Assembly (NCBI RefSeq): GCF_032164335.1
Contig: NZ_CP134152.1
Coordinates: 3,906,001 to 3,970,000, forward strand
Direction: 5' to 3'
Length of the DNA stretch: 64,000 nt
From: Winslowiella toletana
GTDB taxonomy: Bacteria > Pseudomonadota > Gammaproteobacteria > Enterobacterales > Enterobacteriaceae
Positions 55,838-64,000 of the stretch are shown in pieces; within the stretch, counting starts at the first letter, position 1; every line of letters begins with the position of its first letter. The position numbers and the translations under genes were made by a program. Under the pieces are notes generated by a model. The model ran no database searches and was not told the DNA's origin. It worked only from the letters and a program-made list of their open reading frames with translations.

Positions 55838-56581
55838 TCAGCGACCGCCGGCAGCATCAATATTACTGCCGGTAATATATGAAGCCTCTTCGCTCAGCAG
55901 CCAGACAATCGCGTTGGCGATCTCTTCCGCCTGCCCGCCGCGCTGCATTGGAATAGCCGGAGCCAGACGATCAACGCGACCGGCTTCGCCGTCATCAGCA
56001 TGCATCTCAGTGTAGATGCAGCCAGGACGCACGCCGTTAACCCGCACGCCCAGCGCCGCCACTTCCAGCGACAACCCCCTTGTCAGGGTGTCCATTGCCC
56101 CTTTCGATGCGGCATAATCAACATATTCCCCCGGCGCGCCGGTCCGCGATGCGGCGGATGATACGTTCACTATCGCCCCACCGTTACCGCCGTGATGGTG
56201 CGCCATGCGCTTGATCGCCTCACGACAGCAGATAAAAGTGCCGGTGACATTGGTGCGGAATACCCGATTAATACGTTCGGCGGTCAGCTCTTCCAGCGTC
56301 GATTGCTGAAACAAAATACCGGCGTTATTCACCAGTGCAGTCAGAGTTCCAGGCTGGCTGTCGATATACTGGAACATCGCCACCACCTGCGCTTCATCGG
56401 CGATATCCGCCTGCACGCTAAATGCGCGACCGCCCGCCTGTTCAATCTGGCGCACCACCTCTGCGGCTGCATCTGCACGTTGATGATAGTTAACGGCAAC
56501 ACAATATCCCCGCGCCGCCAGCTGCAGCGCCGTCGCGCGTCCGATCCCCCGGCTGGCACCGGTGACTAAGGCAATATTCAT
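55838..56581 (-). CDS. ygfF: YgfF, short-chain dehydrogenase/reductase
   Basis: NAD(P)-dependent SDR of 247 residues from the ATG at 56581, preceded by GGGAGG. The cofactor loop is TGASRGIG (residues about 7-14); NNAG, the catalytic Ser (VSSAAS), and Tyr-x-x-x-Lys (YVDYAASKGAM) are present; it ends in YITGSNIDAAGGR. Substrate is unknown. The gene starts just after the gcvP terminator, whose T-tract lies next to the ribosome-binding site. Confidence 0.93.
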   Translation of the reverse strand: MNIALVTGASRGIGRATALQLAARGYCVAVNYHQRADAAAEVVRQIEQAGGRAFSVQADIADEAQVVAMFQYIDSQPGTLTALVNNAGILFQQSTLEELTAERINRVFRTNVTGTFICCREAIKRMAHHHGGNGGAIVNVSSAASRTGAPGEYVDYAASKGAMDTLTRGLSLEVAALGVRVNGVRPGCIYTEMHADDGEAGRVDRLAPAIPMQRGGQAEEIANAIVWLLSEEASYITGSNIDAAGGR

Positions 56582-56591
56582 CGTTCCTCCC

Positions 56592-56617
56592 AAAAAAAAG
56601 GCCGGGTAATCCCGGCC
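56592..56617 (-). terminator. Rho-independent terminator of gcvP, abutting the ygfF ribosome-binding site
   Basis: Perfect 7-bp GC stem GGCCGGG / CCCGGCC (56600-56617) with TAAT loop; on the minus strand eight T follow (A-run 56592-56599). The ygfF Shine-Dalgarno (CCTCC on the plus strand, 56586-56590) begins 1 nt after. Read-through transcripts would fold this hairpin just upstream of ygfF. Confidence 0.85.
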
Positions 56618-56638
56618 GGTTTGATCTGTCAGCAATAA

Positions 56639-59512
56639 TTACTGATATTCGCTCATCGGGACACATGAGCAGAACAGGTTACGGTCACCGAATACATCAT
56701 CCAGACGCTTTACCGTCGGCCAGTATTTATTATCACTGCCTGCCGGGAATACCGCCAGTTCACGGCTGTAGGGATGCGTCCACTCGCCGACGATCTCCAT
56801 CTGGGTATGGGGCGCGTTTACCAACGGATTATCTTCCGCAGGCCATTCACCTTCCGCCACACGATCAATTTCGATACGGATTGACAGCATCGCATCGATA
56901 AAGCGATCCAGTTCGATTTTACTTTCAGACTCCGTCGGCTCCACCATCAGCGTACCCGCGACCGGGAATGACATGGTTGGCGCATGGAAACCGTAGTCGA
57001 TCAGGCGTTTGGCGATATCCAGCTCGCTGATGCCGGTCTGCTCTTTAAGCGGGCGAATGTCCAGAATACATTCGTGCGCCACGCGGCCATCGCGACCCGC
57101 ATAGAGGATTGGATAGGCTGACTGCAAGCGGGTGGCGATATAGTTCGCATTCAGGATTGCCACCGAGCTGGCCTGTTTCAGCCCCTCAGCGCCCATCATG
57201 CGGATATACATCCAGCTGATTGGCAAAATCGATGCGCTGCCAAACGGTGCGGCAGACACCGCGCCTTGCTGGGTCAGCATATCATCAATCTGCACCACGC
57301 TATGACCCGGTACAAACGGAGCCAGATGCGCTTTTACGCCAATCGGCCCCATGCCCGGGCCACCGCCACCGTGCGGAATACAGAAGGTTTTATGCAGGTT
57401 AAGGTGCGACACATCCGCGCCAATATAGCCAGGCGTCGTGATGCCTACCTGCGCATTCATGTTGGCACCGTCGAGATACACCTGGCCGCCAAACTGATGC
57501 ACAATCTGGCACACTTCACGGATAGTCTCTTCGTAAACACCATGGGTCGACGGATAGGTCACCATAATGCAGGAGAGCGCTTCGCCCGCCTGCTCCGCCT
57601 TCTGGCGCAGATCGTGTAAATCGATGTTGCCCTGCTTATCACAAGCCACCACCACGACTGCCATACCCGCCATCTGTGCCGAAGCCGGGTTAGTACCGTG
57701 TGCCGAACTTGGGATCAGGCAGATATGGCGACCGGCTTCATTGCGGCTCTCATGGTAGCGACGAATCGCCAGCAAACCTGCGTACTCGCCCTGCGCCCCA
57801 GAATTTGGCTGCATACAGAGCGCGTCATAGCCGGTCAGCTGCACCAGCCACTGCGACAGCTGACCAATCATCTGCAAATAGCCGCTGGCCTGATCGGCCG
57901 GGCAGAATGGGTGCAGACCAGCAAACTCTGGCCAGGTAATCGGAATCATTTCCGCCGCAGCGTTCAGCTTCATGGTGCAGGATCCCAGAGGGATCATCGC
58001 CTGATTCAGCGCCAGATCTTTACGCTCCAGGCTGTGCATATAGCGCATCATCTCAGTTTCACTGTGATGACGATTAAATACCGGATGCGTCAGGATCGCC
58101 TCTTTACGCAGCAGATCGGCCGGAACTGACTGGCTGTTGTGCGCAACCTGCGCGTCAAGCGCCTCGATATCGATAGCATGATCTTCACCCAGCAGAATCG
58201 ACAGCAGCGCCGCCACATCTTCGCGGCTGGTGGTTTCATCAAGCGTGATACCGACGGCATTATGAATATCGGTACGCAGATTAGCGCCAAAACTCAGCGC
58301 GCGATCCAGCACTGCGGCTTTATCCGCAACCTCAACGGTAAGAGTATCAAACCAGCTGTGATGGCGCAGCGTCAGGCCGCCCTGCTTCAGGCCAGCAGCC
58401 AGAATATCGGTCAGACGATGGATACGCCCGGCAATGCGCTGCAATCCTACTGGCCCGTGGTACACCGCATACAGGCTGGCAATATTGGCCAGCAGTACCT
58501 GCGAAGTACAGATGTTGGAGTTGGCTTTCTCACGACGGATATGCTGTTCGCGCGTCTGCATTGCCATGCGTAGCGCGGTGTTACCCGCCGCATCACGTGA
58601 TACGCCAATAATACGCCCGGGCATAGAACGCTTATGCTCATCACGCGCAGCGAAGAATGCCGCATGTGGCCCGCCGTAACCCATCGGTACGCCGAATCGT
58701 TGCGCCGAGCCGAAGACAATATCCGCCCCCTGCTTACCAGGCGCTTCCAGCAATACCAGCGACATAAACTCTGCGGCAACGCTGACAATCACTTTGCGAT
58801 TTTTCAGTTCAGCAATCAGCTGGCGATAGTCATGCGCTTCGCCGGTAGTGCCGACCTGCTGCAACAGCACGCCAAACAGATCCTGATGATCGAGTGCTTT
58901 ATCAGCCCGATCCACCAGCACTTCAAAACCAAAGGTTTCGGCACGGGTGCGCACCACATCCAGAGTTTGCGGATGAATATCTTCAGCCACAAAGAATTTA
59001 TTGGCATTTTTCAGCTTACTGACGCGCTTCGCCATCGCCATCGCTTCTGCCGCCGCAGTGGCTTCATCCAGCAGCGATGCAGAGGCGATATCCAGCCCGG
59101 TCAGATCCAGCGTCAGCTGCTGGAAATTGAGCAATGCTTCCAGTCGGCCCTGCGAAACTTCTGGCTGATAAGGCGTATAAGCGGTGTACCAGCCCGGATT
59201 TTCCAGCATATTGCGCAGAATAACCGGCGGCGTTAACACCGGCGCATAACCCATGCCGATATAGGATTTATACAGCTGATTCTGACTGGCAATCGCTTTC
59301 AGCTCGGCCAGCGCCTGGTGCTCTGTCAACGCGTCGCCAATTGCCGGAGGGCTGGGTAACTGGATATCTGCCGGCACAATCGAGCCAATTAAATCGGTGA
59401 GAGAGCTGGCACCAACGGTCGCCAGCATCGCTTGCTGCTGCTGCTGCGAGGGGCCAATATGGCGTTCGATAAACGCGCCGGTGTGTTCAAGCTGGCTGAG
59501 AGTCTGAGTCAT
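56639..59512 (-). CDS. gcvP: Glycine dehydrogenase (decarboxylating), P-protein
   Basis: PLP enzyme of the glycine cleavage system; decarboxylates glycine and passes aminomethyl to lipoyl-GcvH. It is 957 residues from the ATG at 59512 ([20 protein letters not shown]), as in E. coli; the frame opens at 59530. Tandem homologous halves are fused in one chain. The PLP Lys is in [17 protein letters not shown], near residue 706. It ends [10 protein letters not shown]. It is the last gene of the gcvTHP operon. Confidence 0.97.
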   Translation of the reverse strand: MTQTLSQLEHTGAFIERHIGPSQQQQQAMLATVGASSLTDLIGSIVPADIQLPSPPAIGDALTEHQALAELKAIASQNQLYKSYIGMGYAPVLTPPVILRNMLENPGWYTAYTPYQPEVSQGRLEALLNFQQLTLDLTGLDIASASLLDEATAAAEAMAMAKRVSKLKNANKFFVAEDIHPQTLDVVRTRAETFGFEVLVDRADKALDHQDLFGVLLQQVGTTGEAHDYRQLIAELKNRKVIVSVAAEFMSLVLLEAPGKQGADIVFGSAQRFGVPMGYGGPHAAFFAARDEHKRSMPGRIIGVSRDAAGNTALRMAMQTREQHIRREKANSNICTSQVLLANIASLYAVYHGPVGLQRIAGRIHRLTDILAAGLKQGGLTLRHHSWFDTLTVEVADKAAVLDRALSFGANLRTDIHNAVGITLDETTSREDVAALLSILLGEDHAIDIEALDAQVAHNSQSVPADLLRKEAILTHPVFNRHHSETEMMRYMHSLERKDLALNQAMIPLGSCTMKLNAAAEMIPITWPEFAGLHPFCPADQASGYLQMIGQLSQWLVQLTGYDALCMQPNSGAQGEYAGLLAIRRYHESRNEAGRHICLIPSSAHGTNPASAQMAGMAVVVVACDKQGNIDLHDLRQKAEQAGEALSCIMVTYPSTHGVYEETIREVCQIVHQFGGQVYLDGANMNAQVGITTPGYIGADVSHLNLHKTFCIPHGGGGPGMGPIGVKAHLAPFVPGHSVVQIDDMLTQQGAVSAAPFGSASILPISWMYIRMMGAEGLKQASSVAILNANYIATRLQSAYPILYAGRDGRVAHECILDIRPLKEQTGISELDIAKRLIDYGFHAPTMSFPVAGTLMVEPTESESKIELDRFIDAMLSIRIEIDRVAEGEWPAEDNPLVNAPHTQMEIVGEWTHPYSRELAVFPAGSDNKYWPTVKRLDDVFGDRNLFCSCVPMSEYQ

Positions 59513-59616
59513 TAGCGGTAAATCCTGCATCGGGCATAGGGAAGTGTATTGCCCTCCACGGTCTGGCGGAGGAGGCAGCCTTCCCCCGTTCGCTGAGGGA
59601 AGGAGCAGTCTGAGTG

Positions 59617-60003
59617 TTACTCGTCGATAGAGGCCTTATAGGCAGCGGCGTCTAACATCGCGTCCAGCTCTGATTCATCACTGGCTTTGATTTTAAATAA
59701 CCAACCTTCGCTGTACGGCGCGCTGTTAACCAGCTCGGGCGCAGCTTCCAGCTCACTGTTAACCGCGATGATTTCACCACTCAGCGGAGCATAGATATCA
59801 GAGGCGGCCTTTACCGACTCTGCCACGGCACAATCGTCGCCAGCAGCATAGCTGGCACCGACGTCAGGCAGGTCAACAAACACCATATCACCCAGCAATT
59901 CCTGTGCGTGCTCGGTAATGCCGACGGTGTAGCTGCCGTCCGCTTCCTTACGCACCCACTCATGGCTATCACGATACTTCAGTTCATCAGGCACATTGCT
60001 CAT
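59617..60003 (-). CDS. gcvH: Glycine cleavage system H protein
   Basis: Lipoyl carrier that shuttles the aminomethyl group between P, T and L proteins. It is 128 residues from the ATG at 60003 ([18 protein letters not shown]); a Met two codons upstream is also in frame. The lipoyl-Lys is in [15 protein letters not shown]. It sits 24-30 bp after gcvT and 104 bp before gcvP. Confidence 0.97.
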   Translation of the reverse strand: MSNVPDELKYRDSHEWVRKEADGSYTVGITEHAQELLGDMVFVDLPDVGASYAAGDDCAVAESVKAASDIYAPLSGEIIAVNSELEAAPELVNSAPYSEGWLFKIKASDESELDAMLDAAAYKASIDE

Positions 60004-60032
60004 CGACATACTCTCCAGAAAAAAGAAACAGA

Positions 60033-61130
60033 TTACTGAACGACCGGTTTACCGGATCGAACAAAAACAGGTTTAGTGACTTTTACCGGCATTTCGCGAT
60101 TGCGAATCTGCACAATCGCCTGCTCGCCAATGTCGGCAGGCACGCGCGCCAGCGCAATGCTGTAGCCTAAGGTGGGAGAAAACGATCCGCTGGTAATCAC
60201 ACCTTCATGATGGTTACCGCCGTCATCGGTAAAACGAACCGGTAATTCATTACGCAGTACGCCTTTCTCGGTCATGATCAGGCCAACCAGCTTTTCAGTG
60301 CCCTTCTTACGCTGAATTTCCAGCGCCTCGCGCCCAATAAAATCACGATCGGCAGGCTCCCAGCTCACCGTCCAGCCCATATTGGCAGCCAGCGGCGAAA
60401 CACCTTCATCCATCTCCTGGCCGTACAGATTCATGCCGGCTTCAAGGCGCAGGGTATCGCGCGCGCCCAGCCCGGCAGGTTTCACTCCGGCGGCCAGCAG
60501 TTGCTGCCAGAAGCCCGCCGCTTGTTCTTTTGGTAGCGCAATTTCATAACCCGCTTCACCGGTATAACCGGTGGTGGCGATAAACAGTTCACCCGCCTGC
60601 ACGCCGAAAAACGGTTTCATACCGGCAATCGCCTGGCGCTGCGCATCATCCAGCAGAGTTTGTGCTTTTTGCTGGGCGTTTGGCCCCTGCACGGCGATCA
60701 ACGCCAAATCGTCACGTTCTGTCAGCTGCACACCGTATGCGGCGGCGTGCTCGCCAATCCATGCCAGGTCTTTTTCACGCGTTGCCGAGTTCACCACCAG
60801 ACGGAAGTAGTCCTCGGTCATAAAGTAAACAATCAGATCGTCAATCACGCCACCCGAGGCATTCAGCATCCCGCTGTACAGTGCTTTGCCTGCGGAAGTC
60901 AGCTTAGCGACATCGTTCGCCAGCAAATAACGCAAAAATTCGCGAGTCCGCGCACCATGCAGATCGACAATGGTCATATGTGAAACATCAAACATCCCGG
61001 CGTCATTGCGGACCGCATGATGCTCATCCATCTGTGAACCGTAGTGCAGCGGCATCATCCAGCCGTGAAAATCTACCATGCGGGCACCGCAAGCCTGATG
61101 CTGTTCGAACAAGGGAGTCTGCTGAGTCAT
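60033..61130 (-). CDS. gcvT: Glycine cleavage system T protein (aminomethyltransferase)
   Basis: Transfers the one-carbon unit to tetrahydrofolate and releases ammonia. It is 365 residues from the ATG at 61130 ([20 protein letters not shown]); an in-frame Met at 61145 lies upstream. Landmarks are [12 protein letters not shown], folate-site Asp in [26 protein letters not shown] and [20 protein letters not shown]. First gene of the operon, with a PurR-like site about 63 bp upstream. Confidence 0.97.
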   Translation of the reverse strand: MTQQTPLFEQHQACGARMVDFHGWMMPLHYGSQMDEHHAVRNDAGMFDVSHMTIVDLHGARTREFLRYLLANDVAKLTSAGKALYSGMLNASGGVIDDLIVYFMTEDYFRLVVNSATREKDLAWIGEHAAAYGVQLTERDDLALIAVQGPNAQQKAQTLLDDAQRQAIAGMKPFFGVQAGELFIATTGYTGEAGYEIALPKEQAAGFWQQLLAAGVKPAGLGARDTLRLEAGMNLYGQEMDEGVSPLAANMGWTVSWEPADRDFIGREALEIQRKKGTEKLVGLIMTEKGVLRNELPVRFTDDGGNHHEGVITSGSFSPTLGYSIALARVPADIGEQAIVQIRNREMPVKVTKPVFVRSGKPVVQ

Positions 61131-61192
61131 ATCTGTCCTGTGCATAAACTGTTGTTGTTAGAAATTGCAATAAATACCGGCAAAACGGCGCG

Positions 61193-61208
61193 ACGCAAAC
61201 GTTACCTT
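61193..61208. promoter_or_regulatory. PurR-type operator upstream of gcvT
   Basis: ACGCAAACGTTACCTT matches the PurR consensus (ANGCAANCGNTTNCNT) at all defined positions but one. It lies 63 bp before the gcvT ATG. PurR repression of gcvTHP is known in E. coli, linking one-carbon supply to purine synthesis. Confidence 0.65.
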
Positions 61209-61530
61209 TTCCCTGAAGTTACCACCTAACGCGTGGATTAACCATAAGCTAAACGAGGGTGAATCCGCTGTGCACTATCACAATGCACGGATGATTCTGC
61301 AGAGTTTTTCACTAAAAAACTGCGCCATAAGGCACATAATTAACAACAAAACGATATCAAAGCAGACTAATGATAAAGATTCGAACGAACGGGGATAGAT
61401 AATGACTGAGGAGAAAAGCATTCTGCATTAGAAATAATAATGCGAAATGGGTCGTAGAATTAGAATTTTTCAAATGTGCCCCAACACAGGGCAATCGGAC
61501 ACGTGCAGCGGATCCGGGACGCCGACGCAT

Positions 61531-61555
61531 AAAAAAAGGCGGCGAAAACGCCGCC
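61531..61555 (-). terminator. Rho-independent terminator of ubiI
   Basis: Perfect 7-bp stem GGCGGCG / CGCCGCC (61538-61555) with AAAA loop; on the minus strand seven T follow (A-run 61531-61537). It lies 17 bp past the ubiI stop and ends the pepP-ubiH-ubiI transcript. Confidence 0.88.
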
Positions 61556-61571
61556 CGTCAGGGATCGCGTG

Positions 61572-62774
61572 TTACTTCAGCCAGTCAGGCAAATCGTTCA
61601 GCCCCATCGCCTGTTTTAACAGTCGTGGCTTAACGCCTGGCAGAGTATCCGCCAGTTTGAGACCGACATCACGCAGCAGTTTCTTCGCCGGATTCTCACC
61701 CGCAAACAGCTCACGGAAGCCCTGCATGCCCGCCAGCATCACAGCAGCACTGTGCTTCCTGCTGCGCTCGTAACGGCGCAGATAAAGATGCTGGCCGATA
61801 TCTTTGCCCTGCTGATGCAGGCGTTTAATCTCGCCAATCAGTTCCGCAGCGTCCATAAAGCCGAGGTTAACCCCCTGCCCGGCCAGCGGATGCACGGTAT
61901 GCGCCGCATCGCCAACCAGCGCCAGACGGTGAGCGGCAAAACTCCGGGCATAGCGCCCCATCAACGGGAATGTCTCACGCTGGCTTTCGGCCTGGCACAG
62001 CCCCATCTGCATATCGAACGCGACTGAGAGCTGCTGATTAAACAGTTCAACCGGCATCGACTGTAATCGGCTGGCTTCCTGTGGCGGCACTGACCAGACA
62101 ATTGAGCACAAATGCGGATCGCTGAGCGGTAAAAATGCCAGAATGCCGTCCCCATGAAACACCTGACGCGCTACCGCATCATGTGGCTGTTCAGTGCGAA
62201 TATTCGCCACCAGCGCATGATGCTGATAATCCCAGAAGGTTAACGGGATATCAGCCTTGTTGCGCAGCCATGAATTCGCGCCATCTGCCGCCACCAGCAG
62301 GCGCGCGCTCATCATATTGTCGTCCTGCAGGGTGACAAACGCCTCGTTATCGCCAAAGGCCACCTGCTGCAACTGCGCAGGCGCAATCAGCGTGATATCA
62401 CTCTGCTGGCTGGCTTTCTGCCACAACGCCTGATGAATCACCTGGTTTTCAATAATATGACCAAGATGCGACAGCCCTTGCTGCTCATCATCAAAGGCGA
62501 TATGGCCAAAGCTGTCTCGATCCCACACTTGCATACCGTGATAAGGCGCGGCGCGCAGGGCAAGGATCGCTGACCAGACGTCAAGATGCTGCAACAGACG
62601 CTCGCTGGCGGCATTGATCGCGGATACCCGCAGACCCGCAGGCGCGTCGGCAGCCATCTCCTGCGGCGGCGATTTTTCCAGCACCGCAACCCGTAATCCG
62701 CTGCCCTGCAAGCCGCAAGCCACCGCCAGACCCACCATACCGCCGCCGGCGATTACTACGTCAAATGTTTGCAT
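61572..62774 (-). CDS. ubiI: Ubiquinone biosynthesis C5-hydroxylase UbiI (VisC)
   Basis: FAD monooxygenase that adds the C5 hydroxyl in aerobic ubiquinone synthesis. It is 400 residues: the N-terminal dinucleotide motif GGGMVGLAVACGLQGSG, the DG motif VAADGANSWLR, and the FAD-binding GDAAHTVHPLAGQGVNLGFM. It lies 13 bp after ubiH, to which it is homologous, and is followed by a strong terminator. Confidence 0.96.
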   Translation of the reverse strand: MQTFDVVIAGGGMVGLAVACGLQGSGLRVAVLEKSPPQEMAADAPAGLRVSAINAASERLLQHLDVWSAILALRAAPYHGMQVWDRDSFGHIAFDDEQQGLSHLGHIIENQVIHQALWQKASQQSDITLIAPAQLQQVAFGDNEAFVTLQDDNMMSARLLVAADGANSWLRNKADIPLTFWDYQHHALVANIRTEQPHDAVARQVFHGDGILAFLPLSDPHLCSIVWSVPPQEASRLQSMPVELFNQQLSVAFDMQMGLCQAESQRETFPLMGRYARSFAAHRLALVGDAAHTVHPLAGQGVNLGFMDAAELIGEIKRLHQQGKDIGQHLYLRRYERSRKHSAAVMLAGMQGFRELFAGENPAKKLLRDVGLKLADTLPGVKPRLLKQAMGLNDLPDWLK

Positions 62775-62787
62775 TAAAATCCTCTTA

Positions 62788-63966
62788 TCAACGCTTTACC
62801 CAACCGAGCGTGCGCTCGGCCAGCATATTGCGCATCAGCGGTAAATTGTCCATGGCCATCAGGCCCAGATTGCGTCCAACGACCAACGGCGAAAAACGGT
62901 TAGCAAACAGCCGTACCAGGCCATCGGTAATGCCCACGGTGGCTTGTCTGTCCGGCTGACGACGCTGTTGATAGTGTTGCAGCACGGCAAAACTGCCGGG
63001 ATCCTGCTGCTGGCGATGCGCCCCCGCCAGGGTTTCTGCCAGCGACATCACATCGCGCAGGCCAAGGTTAAATCCCTGACCGGCAATCGGATGCAGAGTT
63101 TGTGCCGCGTTCCCGACTACTGCCAGACGATGGCTGCTGACCTGCGAAGCGATTTGCAGCGCCAGCGGATAACTCAGCCGCTGACCAACATGGGTAAATT
63201 TTCCCAGCCGCCAGCCAAACGCCTGCTGCAACTGCTGCAAAAACTGTTCATCGCTCCAGCTATCCACCTGCGCCTGCTTCGCCAGAGGATGACACCAGAC
63301 TAATGAGCAGCGCCCCTGCGACATCGGTAGCAGCGCCAGTGGCCCGTGTTGGGTAAAGCGCTCGAAGGCACGACCATCATGCGCCAGCTGGGTAGAGACA
63401 TTAGCAATCACCGCGACCTGCTGATAATCCTCAGTTTGCCACTGAATGCCACAGGAAGCCGCCAGCTTCGAACGCGCGCCGTCGGCGGCGACCAGCAGCT
63501 GGCCGTCCAGCTGTTCGCCACTGTCCAGCGTTACCGTGACCTGCTGCTGACTGCGGGTCACCGTAGTGACTGCGGCCGGACAGCGTAGCGTCACGCCTGG
63601 CGCCTGTTTCAGCATGGCAAACAGCCGCTGGCCAACATCATGCAGCTCGACCACCTGGCCGAGCGCCGAAACCTGATAGTCCTGCGCATCCAGCGAGACA
63701 AAACCGGCATGACCACGGTCGCTGACGTGCACATGGGTAATCGGCGTAGCGCAATCCTGCAATGATGGCCAGATATTGATTGCCGCCAGTTGCTGACAGG
63801 TGCCAGCCGCCAGCGCAATCGCCCGTCCATCAAAGCCCGGATGATCGCGTTCTCCCGGGGCGCTGGCTTCAACCAACGTCACCGGTAAACTGCCTTGAGA
63901 AAGATGTGAAATCGCCAGTGCCAGAGTGGCACCGGTCATTCCACCGCCTGCGATGATAATGCTCAT
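62788..63966 (-). CDS. ubiH: 2-octaprenyl-6-methoxyphenol hydroxylase UbiH
   Basis: FAD monooxygenase of ubiquinone synthesis, 392 residues. N-terminal GGGMTGATLALAISHLS, VAADGARSKLAASCGI and VGNAAQTLHPIAGQGFNLGL mark the UbiH/UbiI/UbiF family. In the last motif Gly-Asn replaces the usual Gly-Asp, as in E. coli UbiH. Its ATG overlaps the pepP stop (ATGA), so it is coupled to pepP. Confidence 0.96.
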   Translation of the reverse strand: MSIIIAGGGMTGATLALAISHLSQGSLPVTLVEASAPGERDHPGFDGRAIALAAGTCQQLAAINIWPSLQDCATPITHVHVSDRGHAGFVSLDAQDYQVSALGQVVELHDVGQRLFAMLKQAPGVTLRCPAAVTTVTRSQQQVTVTLDSGEQLDGQLLVAADGARSKLAASCGIQWQTEDYQQVAVIANVSTQLAHDGRAFERFTQHGPLALLPMSQGRCSLVWCHPLAKQAQVDSWSDEQFLQQLQQAFGWRLGKFTHVGQRLSYPLALQIASQVSSHRLAVVGNAAQTLHPIAGQGFNLGLRDVMSLAETLAGAHRQQQDPGSFAVLQHYQQRRQPDRQATVGITDGLVRLFANRFSPLVVGRNLGLMAMDNLPLMRNMLAERTLGWVKR

Positions 63967-64000
63967 AACGCTTTTGCTGCCGCCATTAACGCTTCAATTT
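63963..64000 (-). CDS. pepP: Xaa-Pro aminopeptidase PepP (last residues only)
   Basis: The minus strand reads IEALMAAAKAL then TGA at 63965-63963, matching the C-terminal end of PepP (EIEALM in E. coli). The gene continues beyond the window. The TGA overlaps the ubiH ATG, the same pepP-ubiH-ubiI order as in E. coli. Confidence 0.8.
   Translation of the reverse strand, partial: IEALMAAAKAL

Larger units (their letters stand above)
61131..61571. other. gcvT promoter region and ubiI 3' end
   Basis: A 441-bp gap between the gcvT start and the ubiI stop, with no credible gene. It holds a PurR-like operator at 61193-61208 and the ubiI terminator at 61531-61555. In E. coli this region also binds GcvA, Lrp and CRP; I could not mark those with confidence. 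Confidence 0.6.

Noticed and set aside
1..64000. tRNA or rRNA genes, CRISPR arrays, insertion sequences, prophage
   Set aside because: I saw no cloverleaf-like tRNA sequence, no regularly spaced direct repeats outside the giant gene, and no transposase or integrase frame other than the core recombinase XerD.

Overview
The window looks like chromosome from a gammaproteobacterium of the Enterobacterales, most likely a member of the Erwiniaceae (Erwinia/Pantoea-like). Two long stretches follow the Escherichia coli gene order: recC-ppdC-ygdB-ppdB-ppdA-thyA-lgt-ptsP-rppH-mutH-ygdR-tas-lplT-aas-galR-lysA-lysR, then lysS-prfB-recJ-dsbC-xerD-fldB-ygfX-sdhE-ygfZ-yqfA-ygfF-gcvPHT-ubiI-ubiH-pepP. The genus call is inference from gene order and protein similarity recalled from memory; no 16S or other marker is present.

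Region 1 (1-13663) is core: recombination (recC), minor pseudopilins, thymidylate synthase, lipoprotein maturation (lgt), nitrogen PTS (ptsP), RNA 5'-pyrophosphohydrolase (rppH), mismatch repair (mutH) and lysophospholipid recycling (lplT-aas). The rppH-mutH gap holds a cluster of DnaA boxes, matching the place of the E. coli DnaA-reactivating locus DARS2. ygdQ, which lies between mutH and ygdR in E. coli, is missing.

Region 2 (13664-34341) is core genes interrupted by accessory DNA. Between aas and galR sit a giant 2592-residue protein of toxin/effector character, a second FtsI-type penicillin-binding protein and a BisC-like molybdoenzyme. Between galR and lysA sit an orphan Rhs-core protein with an unassigned C-terminal domain, a UxuR/ExuR-like GntR regulator and a cellobiose-type PTS with a GH1 glycosidase. 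Three TGG-TATA-CCA-like operators lie in the divergent PTS promoter.

Region 3 (34448-46111) starts with lysR and then carries an MFS exporter, a lipoprotein serine protease, and a co-directional uhpA-uhpB-uhpC-afuA-afuB-afuC run. That run joins a sugar-phosphate sensing system to an ABC importer in place of UhpT. A decayed toxin-antitoxin module follows.

Region 4 (46199-64000) is core again: lysyl-tRNA synthetase, RF2 with its programmed +1 frameshift, RecJ, DsbC, XerD, flavodoxin, succinate dehydrogenase assembly (SdhE), YgfZ, the glycine cleavage operon with a PurR-like operator, and ubiquinone hydroxylases.

The most unusual item is the giant gene at 13947-21725. Its base composition changes about one third of the way in. 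It has two LysM-like segments and six copies of a domain that keeps a His and an Asp 15 residues apart. The last four copies arose from an exact-period 876-bp (292-residue) tandem duplication.
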